This document shows, piece by piece, positions 7,471-12,785 of a stretch of 14,102 nt of DNA (positions are counted from its first letter, which is position 1; each line of letters opens with the position of its first letter). The notes below the pieces were generated by a model, which made no database searches, was not told the DNA's origin, and saw nothing but the letters and a program-made list of their open reading frames with translations. The DNA lies in NCBI GenBank assembly GCA_964603915.1, contig CAZRWU010000077.1, forward strand, positions 1 to 14,102, in the 5' to 3' direction. The stretch comes from REEP01 sp964603915 (lineage in GTDB: Bacteria > Pseudomonadota > Alphaproteobacteria > Rhodospirillales > Defluviicoccaceae). Both the position numbers and the translations under genes were made by a program.

Positions 7471-7725
7471 ATGAGCGCAGAGGGGAAACAGCTCGGACAG
7501 GTTAAAGCGGTGACTCCGCGCGCCGAGGTCGTTGAGCAGGTTGTCGGCAGCGTCGAGTCCGACATCATTTCCGGCATCCAACCGGAGGTTCGCGAGGTGC
7601 GCATGCTGATCGCGGACATCCGTCATCTGACCGCTTTGGCGTTCAAACGCATCTTTCGCATCCAACTTGCCCTTCTCGCCATCAATGTGCTCACCCTGAT
7701 CGTGGCGGTCTCGCTTCTGTTCTGA
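7471..7725 (+). CDS. Small membrane protein, 84 residues, unknown function
   Basis: The N-terminal 60 residues are polar with a likely amphipathic helix (about 17-60). They end in the basic stretch AFKRIFRIQ, followed by one hydrophobic segment to the C-terminus (about 64-84, LALLAINVLTLIVAVSLLF). This is a tail-anchored type layout with the soluble part in the cytoplasm. GGGGAG lies 6 bases before the ATG at 7471, a good ribosome site. I recognise no family. It is divergent from the 57-residue membrane gene and is followed by about 200 bases without a gene before the ABM-like gene. Confidence 0.75.
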   Translation: MSAEGKQLGQVKAVTPRAEVVEQVVGSVESDIISGIQPEVREVRMLIADIRHLTALAFKRIFRIQLALLAINVLTLIVAVSLLF

Positions 7726-7825
7726 TCATGCGCCGTCCCGGCAAACGGGGTAGCAGCCGACCCGCTCCAATCATCCGCCCGCGCAACCTCTTGTCATCCC
7801 TGGGCCTGTTCGTTTTTGATTGGCG

Positions 7826-7845
7826 TTGAAGAGGCGTGGCTTCAA
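7826..7845. promoter_or_regulatory. Inverted repeat upstream of the ABM-like gene
   Basis: TTGAAG (7826-7831) and CTTCAA (7840-7845) form a perfect 6-base dyad with an 8-base spacer, about 83 bases before the ABM-like start. The place and AT-rich arms in GC-rich DNA would suit an operator, but no regulator gene is adjacent. A dyad of this size may also be chance. Confidence 0.25.
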
Positions 7846-7884
7846 ATTGTAGCGTGGACGTCTCTTGCGCAAACGTGCTCGGGT

Positions 7885-7900
7885 ATGCGAGCTATCGCAT
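7885..7900 (+). promoter_or_regulatory. Stem-loop in the probable 5' leader of the ABM-like gene
   Basis: ATGCGA (7885-7890) and TCGCAT (7895-7900) form a 6 bp stem with a GCTA loop. A T-G wobble and two further G-C pairs extend it after one mismatch. It ends about 16 bases before the G-rich ribosome site at 7917-7924. It could affect translation or mRNA stability. There is no T-run, so it is not a terminator. Confidence 0.3.
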
Positions 7901-7927
7901 GGCCTAAAAAATGATTGGGGGAGGACA

Positions 7928-8221
7928 ATGTTTATCAGCGTTCGTCGGTATTCGAGCGTGCGGTCCGTCAACGAAGTGTGCCGCAAGATCCAATCGGGGT
8001 TCGTGCCTCTGTTGCAGCGTTCTCCGGGGTTCATCGCCTATTACGTCGTCGATGGCGGCAACGGCGCAATGGCGACGATCAGCGTGTTCTCGACGGAGGA
8101 AATGGCGCTCGAATCCAACGAGAAAGCCGCCACGTGGCTCAAGGAGAACGTCGCCGATTTGCAGCCGGAGCCGCCCCAGATCACGTCGGGCGAGGTCAAG
8201 GTCAGGGTCGACGCCAAGTAA
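7928..8221 (+). CDS. Small ABM-like (dimeric alpha-beta barrel) protein, 97 residues
   Basis: The order FISVRRYSSV, then GFIAYYVVDGGNGAMATISVFSTEEMALESNEKAA, matches the strand-helix-strand-strand-helix pattern of ABM-type dimeric alpha-beta barrels. In those, GFI-Y begins the second strand and ATISVF the third. There is no signal peptide or membrane segment, and no heme or metal ligand set I can name. Enzymatic roles in this fold range from quinone-forming monooxygenases to heme degradation, and many members have no known activity. The ATG at 7928 follows GGGGGAGG (7917-7924) by 3 bases, rather close but strong; the longer frame upstream has no such support. pncB and pncA lie downstream on the same strand after 191 structured bases, so co-transcription is possible but not shown. 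Confidence 0.78.
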   Translation: MFISVRRYSSVRSVNEVCRKIQSGFVPLLQRSPGFIAYYVVDGGNGAMATISVFSTEEMALESNEKAATWLKENVADLQPEPPQITSGEVKVRVDAK

Positions 8222-8271
8222 TCGGACGGGCCGAACGATCGGCGGCCTGCAAGCGGGGCTCGCGCGGCGAC

Positions 8272-8293
8272 GGGCCGCTCCGGGTCTCGGCCC
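8272..8293 (+). other. Stem-loop after the ABM-like gene
   Basis: GGGCCG (8272-8277) pairs with CGGCCC (8288-8293) across a 10-base loop, about 50 bases past the ABM-like stop. Only TT follows the stem, so intrinsic termination is doubtful. It is one of several inverted repeats packed into 8222-8412. Confidence 0.3.
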
Positions 8294-8331
8294 TTGGGTC
8301 CCGCGCTCGCCGCAAAGGGCGGCGCCGACGG

Positions 8332-8374
8332 CGCTTGCGCCTGCGCTGTCGTGGAAGCGCCGGCCGCGCAAGCG
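8332..8374 (+). promoter_or_regulatory. 9-base perfect inverted repeat upstream of pncB
   Basis: CGCTTGCGC (8332-8340) is the exact reverse complement of GCGCAAGCG (8366-8374), with 25 bases between. The right arm ends 38 bases before the pncB ATG. A short GCGCC-GAC-GGCGC hairpin overlaps the left arm at about 8322-8334, so two alternative folds compete. This resembles a leader or operator arrangement, and NAD salvage genes are often regulated (for example by NrtR or NiaR), but I see no known box and no regulator gene. Confidence 0.35.
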
Positions 8375-8412
8375 GTCCGCATGGAAATAGCGGGAAAAGG
8401 ATAACGGCAACG

Positions 8413-9798
8413 ATGGCAACGGCCAACCCGTGGATAAGCGATCGGACGGTGGCGCTGTTCACCGATCTTTACGAGCTGACGATGTGCCAAGCGTATTTCG
8501 TCGAGCGCATGTTCGAGCCCGCCACGTTCAGCCTGTTTGTGCGCCGTTTGCCGAAAACCCGAAATTTTCTCCTCGCATGCGGGCTGGACGACGTGCTCAG
8601 CTACCTTGAGAACCTCAAGTTCGAGACGGAGAGCCTCGATCATCTCGCCGCGCTCGGCCTTTTCCGGGACGAGTTCCTGAGATGGCTCGGGGATCTGAGG
8701 TTTTCCGGAGACGTCTGGGCCGCGCCGGAAGGAACGCCGGTATTCGCCGATGAGCCGATCCTTGAGGTTACCGCGCCGGTCGGCGAGGCGCAGCTCGCCG
8801 AGACGTTCATCATGAATCAAGTTCATTTGCAAACGACGCTTGCCTCCAAGGCGGTTCGGGTCGTCACGGCGGCGCGCGGGCGCACGGTGGTCGACTTTGG
8901 CCCGCGCCGCATGCATGGCACCGATGCCGCGGTCAAGGCGGCGCGCGCCTTCCATATCGCCGGCGTCGCGGCGACGTCCAATGTGTTCGCGAGCAAGGTC
9001 TACGGGGTTCAAGCATCGGGAACGATGGCGCACAGCTTCGTCGAGGCCTGGGATCAGGAAATCGACGCCTTTCGGTCGTTCGCGCGGTTGTATCCGGGCA
9101 CTGTTTTGCTTATCGACACCTACGATACGTTGCAAGGCGTCGACAAGGTCTGCCAGTTGGCCCATGAACTCGGCGACGATTTCAAGGTGCGCGCGGTGAG
9201 GTTGGACTCCGGCAACCTGATCGACCTCGCTTTCGAGGTGCGCGCCCGCCTCGACAAGGCGCGATTACAAGACGTCGCTATTTTCGCAAGCAGCAGCCTT
9301 GATGAAATGCTGATCGAGGAGATCGTCGCCAAGGGCGCCCCGATCACGGGCTTCGGCGTGGGCACGAAGATGGGGGTCTCCGAGGATGCGCCGAGTCTTG
9401 ATATTGCCTACAAGCTGTGCGCGTACGCCGGCAAAGGGCGGCTCAAGACGTCGACCGACAAGCCGGTTTTGCCGGGGCGCAAACAGGTGTTCCGCGAGGA
9501 ACAAGGCGGCCGCGCGGTCGGCGACGTCATCGCGCGCGCCGAGGAAAAGCGCTCCGGACGCCCGCTGCTCGCTCAGGTCATGGAGCGTGGCGCGCGAACG
9601 GCCGCCGGCCGAACGACCCTGGATCAGGCGCGGGCGCTTGCCGCGGAGGAGTTGAGCCGGTTGCCCGAGAGCATACGCGCTCTCGCTCCGGCCGAGCGGC
9701 CGTATCCGGTGGAGGTGAGCGAAGCCCTGCGGCGCTATCAAGATGCGGTGAAGCAGGAAATCTTTCGCGAGAAGGAACACGAACATGACGCCTCATGA
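8413..9798 (+). CDS. pncB: Nicotinate phosphoribosyltransferase
   Basis: A 461-residue cytoplasmic enzyme that joins nicotinate and phosphoribosyl pyrophosphate, with ATP, to make nicotinate mononucleotide in the Preiss-Handler NAD salvage path. Motifs seen: FTDLYELTMCQAYF (16-29), FVRRLPKTRNFLL (42-54) and DFGPRRMHGTDAA (161-173). GVAATSNVFASKVYG (184-198), GTMAHSFVEAW (203-213), LLIDTYDTLQGV (232-243), VRLDSGNL (262-269) and the phosphate-binding GFGVGTKMG (313-321) follow. The length fits the family. The ATG at 8413 has AAGGAT about 9 bases upstream; the frame is open further upstream, but that part reads as non-family, arginine-rich sequence antisense to nothing and is not used. Its 3' end overlaps the pncA start by 14 bases, a strong sign of an operon in which the product of PncA feeds PncB. 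Confidence 0.96.
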   Translation: MATANPWISDRTVALFTDLYELTMCQAYFVERMFEPATFSLFVRRLPKTRNFLLACGLDDVLSYLENLKFETESLDHLAALGLFRDEFLRWLGDLRFSGDVWAAPEGTPVFADEPILEVTAPVGEAQLAETFIMNQVHLQTTLASKAVRVVTAARGRTVVDFGPRRMHGTDAAVKAARAFHIAGVAATSNVFASKVYGVQASGTMAHSFVEAWDQEIDAFRSFARLYPGTVLLIDTYDTLQGVDKVCQLAHELGDDFKVRAVRLDSGNLIDLAFEVRARLDKARLQDVAIFASSSLDEMLIEEIVAKGAPITGFGVGTKMGVSEDAPSLDIAYKLCAYAGKGRLKTSTDKPVLPGRKQVFREEQGGRAVGDVIARAEEKRSGRPLLAQVMERGARTAAGRTTLDQARALAAEELSRLPESIRALAPAERPYPVEVSEALRRYQDAVKQEIFREKEHEHDAS

Positions 9799-10357
9799 CG
9801 CTTTCCAGGAAGGCGATGCGTTGATCGTCGTCGACGTCCAGAACGACTTCTGTCCCGGCGGCAAGCTTCCGATCCCCCAGGGCGACGAGGTCATCCCGAT
9901 CCTCAACGATATGATGGCGGCCGCCGCCGAAAAAGGCGTGCCCGTTTTCGCGTCGCGCGACTGGCATCCGAACGTTCACATCAGTTTCAGGGAGCAGGGC
10001 GGGCCATGGCCGCCGCACTGCGTACAGGACAGCGAGGGCGCCGCCTTCCATCCCAATCTGCGCCTCCCTGAGCAGGCCATCGTCGTGACCAAGGGCGTGC
10101 GATTCGACCAGGATCAGAATTCCGCGTTCGACCAGACGGGTCTTGCGGCGTTCATGAAGCGGCTCGGCATCCGGCGGGTCTGGGTCGGGGGGCTGGCGCA
10201 GGACGTTTGCGTCGCGGCGACGGCGCTCGACGCGCGCGCCGAGGGCTTCGAGACCTTCGTGATCGAAGAAGCGACCAAGCCCGTGACGGAGGAGCAGGGG
10301 CGGACGGCGCTGAAGAAAATGGCGGCGGCCGGCGCTCACATCGCGCGGTGGACCTGA
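9785..10357 (+). CDS. pncA: Nicotinamidase
   Basis: A 190-residue cytoplasmic amidase of the isochorismatase-like fold that hydrolyses nicotinamide to nicotinate and ammonia. The catalytic triad is visible: D17 in VVDVQNDFCPGG, K103 in VTKGVR and C142 in GGLAQDVCVAAT. The metal site is D59, H61 and H65 in SRDWHPNVHISF, with H78 in WPPHCV. The start at 9785 lies inside the end of pncB, with AGGA (9773-9776) 8 bases upstream, so translation is probably coupled. Product and substrate flow directly to PncB, completing entry of nicotinamide into NAD salvage. NadD and NadE are not in the window. Confident call; pyrazinamidase is the same enzyme activity in this family. Confidence 0.96.
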   Translation: MTPHDAFQEGDALIVVDVQNDFCPGGKLPIPQGDEVIPILNDMMAAAAEKGVPVFASRDWHPNVHISFREQGGPWPPHCVQDSEGAAFHPNLRLPEQAIVVTKGVRFDQDQNSAFDQTGLAAFMKRLGIRRVWVGGLAQDVCVAATALDARAEGFETFVIEEATKPVTEEQGRTALKKMAAAGAHIARWT

Positions 10358-10384
10358 GCGGGAGATCGGAAAGAGCGGCGTCCT

Positions 10385-10410
10385 GATCCGCTCGAGCGGC
10401 CTGACGGATC
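10385..10410 (+). terminator. Palindromic region after pncA, weak terminator candidate
   Basis: A perfect 12-base palindrome CCGCTCGAGCGG spans 10388-10399. Alternatively GATCCG (10385-10390) pairs with CGGATC (10405-10410), followed directly by TTT. The pncA stop is 28 bases upstream. The T-run is short, so termination is only possible. The rest of 10411-10537 holds no gene I can support. Confidence 0.3.
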
Positions 10411-10537
10411 TTTGCCTAAGAAAACAATCGGCGCACGCGGGAGGTTAGCTTAAGTCATGGTGTTTGCGCAAAAAGGGATGCCTAGATATGCCCTTGGCGC
10501 GTGGCGCCCTTGAAATGGTGAACGAAAGGTCGAGGAT

Positions 10538-10738
10538 ATGGCAATCCAAATAACCAATGACGAGGAGTATCGCCGGGCGGTCAACCGAGTCGACGAGTTG
10601 CGCGCGTCCGGACAGACGGTGGCCAACAATGGCGAGCTTGCCGATCTGACCGCCGCCTTGGAGGCATATGAAGTCGACCCGACCCAGCCTGGCGAGTCGA
10701 TCGGCAAACCAACGCCCGATCCGTATCGCCGCACGTAA
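10538..10738 (+). CDS. Small protein resembling the N-terminal part of HigA-type antitoxins, without HTH domain
   Basis: A 66-residue soluble protein. Residues 1-45 (ITNDEEYRRAVNRVDELRA, then GELADLTAALEAYE) match the pattern I know from the N-terminal helical segment of HigA-like antitoxins: a T-x-x-DY-x-A-x-x-R-x-x-EL start, then GDEL-x-x-L-x-x-LVEAYE. In those proteins a helix-turn-helix domain follows; here the chain ends in a proline-rich tail (DPTQPGESIGKPTPDPYRRT). No toxin gene is adjacent. AAAGG lies 8 bases and GAGG 2 bases before the ATG. The TAA stop at 10736-10738 is part of the porin gene's TAAGG ribosome site, suggesting coupled translation. The function is unknown and the family link is by remembered pattern only. 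Third positions are GC-rich, as in neighbouring genes. Confidence 0.7.
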   Translation: MAIQITNDEEYRRAVNRVDELRASGQTVANNGELADLTAALEAYEVDPTQPGESIGKPTPDPYRRT

Positions 10739-10740
10739 GG
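10736..10740 (+). promoter_or_regulatory. Shine-Dalgarno site for the porin gene overlapping the preceding stop codon
   Basis: TAAGG lies 8 bases before the ATG at 10749, and its TAA is the stop codon of the 66-residue gene. This supports the longer porin start over the ATG at 10815, which has only a distant GGAGAGGG about 20 bases away. It also points to translational coupling. Confidence 0.5.
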
Positions 10741-10748
10741 TTCCTGAC

Positions 10749-12086
10749 ATGGAGGGGCCTTATCTCCGCCATTGGCTCAAGACCTGGCGGAGAGGGCGTG
10801 ACGGCGCGCCTTTCATGGGAGCGCGCGGCACAACGACGAGCTTGCTCGCTTTCACGTTGGCGGGGGCATTCGTGGGCGCCGGAGCCGGCGCCGCTTCAGC
10901 GGACGAACAGGGGGTTAAGGTCGAGTGGGACCCCGGTCCCAAGCTGTCGTTCATGGACGGCCGCTTTACCGTCCAGCTTCGCGGCCAGCTCCAGATCGAC
11001 TACGTCTACGTTGCCGGCGCCGATGGCGCGATCGACGACAGCGATATCGATGCGCGCCGGGCGCGACTGGGAATCGAGGGCGAGATCGGGAATCGCCTGG
11101 AATACGAGTTCGAAGTCGATTTCGCCGACGATGGCGTGGCGGTCACCGACGCTTTCGTCGCCGTCCGCGCCATCGGGCCGTTGACTTTTGTGGTTGGGCA
11201 GTTCGAAACGCCGAACTCGTTTTCGGAGCAGACGTCGTCTGAAGTGACGACTTTCATGGAGCGGCCGCAGTTCACCGACGCGTTCAATCTCGATCGCCGA
11301 CTCGGCGCCGCGGCACGTCTCGACGGCGAGAGGTGGCATGTGAAAGCCGGCGCGTTCTTCCAGAATATCGATACCGAGAACGGAGCGGTCCCGGACAAGA
11401 ACACATGGGGAGCGGTCGCGGCCCGCGGCCATTACGCCTTTGCCCTTGCCGATGGCGACTGGCTTCATCTCGGGACGTCGATCCGTTATCGCGATTGCGA
11501 CAATAATGTCGACAGCGCGAGCGCCTGCGGCGACGGCGAGGTCCGATATAGGGAGCGCCCGTTCTTTCGTTCCACGAGTGTGCGCACCGTCGATACCGAG
11601 ACCATCGAAGACATGCGAAGCGACCTGTTCTGGGGACCGGAAATTGGCGTTTTCTACGGCCCGTTCGCCTTCAAGAGCGAGGCCGGACTGCTCTGGGGAA
11701 GCCGTGATAACGCAGATGCCGATGATTTCGGTCCTCTCTGGGGCGTCTATGCGGACGTCGCCTATTTCCTGACGGGAGAAAGCCAGCCTTACGATGAAAA
11801 ACGGGGAGAGCTCGATCGGCCAAAGGTCAAGAATCCGGTATTCAAGGGAGGCTGGGGAGCCTGGGAAATCGCCGCGCGCTTCGATTACCTTTCGCTGGAG
11901 GATGACGGCAGCGCGATCGACGGCGGCCGGCAATGGATCGTCGTGGCCGGCGTGAACTGGTGGCTCAACCAGAGGATGAAGCTGCAGGCGAACTACGCCC
12001 ATACGCAGGTCAAGGGCGGGCCGCTCGCGACGAACGGCAGTTATGGCGTCGACGGCGTCGGGCTACGCGCGCAACTCGACTGGTAG
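10749..12086 (+). CDS. OprO/OprP-type phosphate-selective porin family protein
   Basis: A 445-residue outer-membrane beta-barrel precursor. A hydrophobic signal core (TTTSLLAFTLAGAFVGAG, about 28-45) ends in ASA before DEQ, a good signal peptidase I site near residue 51. If translation begins at 10749 the signal has an unusually long basic N-region (MEGPYLRHWLKTWRRGR); the ATG at 10815 would give a normal 29-residue signal. Barrel features follow: FTVQLRGQLQIDYVY, DARRARLGIEGEIG, LEYEFEVDF, VVGQFETPNSFSEQ, and a C-terminal strand ending AQLDW with a terminal aromatic residue. The motifs and length fit the phosphate-selective porin O and P family. Real selectivity is unknown, since many members carry other anions. 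A Cys pair (DC...SAC, about 10 residues apart) sits in a predicted loop. It ends 8 bases from the convergent trkA stop. Confidence 0.88.
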   Translation: MEGPYLRHWLKTWRRGRDGAPFMGARGTTTSLLAFTLAGAFVGAGAGAASADEQGVKVEWDPGPKLSFMDGRFTVQLRGQLQIDYVYVAGADGAIDDSDIDARRARLGIEGEIGNRLEYEFEVDFADDGVAVTDAFVAVRAIGPLTFVVGQFETPNSFSEQTSSEVTTFMERPQFTDAFNLDRRLGAAARLDGERWHVKAGAFFQNIDTENGAVPDKNTWGAVAARGHYAFALADGDWLHLGTSIRYRDCDNNVDSASACGDGEVRYRERPFFRSTSVRTVDTETIEDMRSDLFWGPEIGVFYGPFAFKSEAGLLWGSRDNADADDFGPLWGVYADVAYFLTGESQPYDEKRGELDRPKVKNPVFKGGWGAWEIAARFDYLSLEDDGSAIDGGRQWIVVAGVNWWLNQRMKLQANYAHTQVKGGPLATNGSYGVDGVGLRAQLDW

Positions 12087-12094
12087 AAACGGAT

Positions 12095-12784
12095 CTACGG
12101 CGTTTTTTGCCTCGAACTCACGGCGCCGTCTTCGCGGCGGTCCGCCCACCGTTCTTCCAAGGCGATAATCTGATCGCGTTCGGTGATGAGAACGATTTCG
12201 TCGCCCTTCCTGAGCATCGTGTCGTCGTCGGGAACGATGAAATCGCCGTCGCGATAGACGCATATGGGTTTTGTGCGTTGGGGAAAAGCGACATCGCCGA
12301 CCCGCACGGCATCGTCGCTTCTGGCGACAACGTAGGCGAAGAACCTGACGTCGCCACGAATCATGGTGGAGAGTTCCAACATGGTCTGCCCTTCGACCAT
12401 GTCGACGAGGTTCCGCGAGATGGTTCGATCGGGAAAGATGGTATGTTCGAGACCGACCTCGGCGCAAACCGGCTCATAGGCATCGTTTTCGATCTTGGGA
12501 ATGACGTTCTTGAACCCGAGGGATCGCCCGACCAGGCTGGCAATGATGTTGTCCTGATCGCTGTTGGACAGGCAGATCAAATGGTCCGTATGCTCGGGAC
12601 CGACCTCGCGAAGAACCTCCGGGCTGCTCCCATCGCCATGAATGAAGCCGCAATCCAGCCTGGGGCTGAGCTCGTCGATGCGCTCTCGATCGCGCTCGAT
12701 CAGAACGACGTCATGGCCGTTGTCGATCAGACAGCGTGCCGTCATCACCGCCAGCGGCGTGGTCCCGATCAATGCAACGCGCAT
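12095..12784 (-). CDS. trkA: TrkA-type regulatory subunit of potassium uptake (RCK_N + RCK_C)
   Basis: A 229-residue cytoplasmic gating protein with one RCK_N (about 1-118) and one RCK_C domain (about 135-212). This is the short, KtrA-like form rather than the doubled form of E. coli TrkA. It is expected to bind nucleotide and open the TrkH channel. RCK_N shows VALIG, HDVVLIERD (24-32, E30 at the ribose-binding position), GDGSSPEVL (50-58) and ICLSNSDQDNI (70-80). RCK_C shows the VGD-FP and GD-I-VP-DD-T-L-KGDE pattern. The usual GxGxxG loop is replaced by GTTPLA (7-12). The ATG at 12784 is 1 base after the trkH stop, with AAGGGA upstream inside trkH, so the two are translated as a pair. It converges on the porin gene. 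Confidence 0.92.
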   Translation of the reverse strand: MRVALIGTTPLAVMTARCLIDNGHDVVLIERDRERIDELSPRLDCGFIHGDGSSPEVLREVGPEHTDHLICLSNSDQDNIIASLVGRSLGFKNVIPKIENDAYEPVCAEVGLEHTIFPDRTISRNLVDMVEGQTMLELSTMIRGDVRFFAYVVARSDDAVRVGDVAFPQRTKPICVYRDGDFIVPDDDTMLRKGDEIVLITERDQIIALEERWADRREDGAVSSRQKTP

Positions 12785-12785
12785 G

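Noticed and set aside
7811..7830. FNR-like box TTGAT-tggc-GTTGA upstream of the ABM-like gene
   Set aside because: Only the left half-site matches; the right half differs at 3 of 5 positions.
10457..10513. 18-codon frame (MVFAQKGMPRY...) before the 66-residue gene, possible leader peptide
   Set aside because: GGAGG is 12 bases away, the composition shows no regulatory codon run, and length alone is not evidence.
12081..12112. Bidirectional terminator between the porin and trkA stops (GTAG...CTAC then TTTTTT)
   Set aside because: Only a 4-bp stem, and the T-run codes for the end of TrkA; too weak to call.
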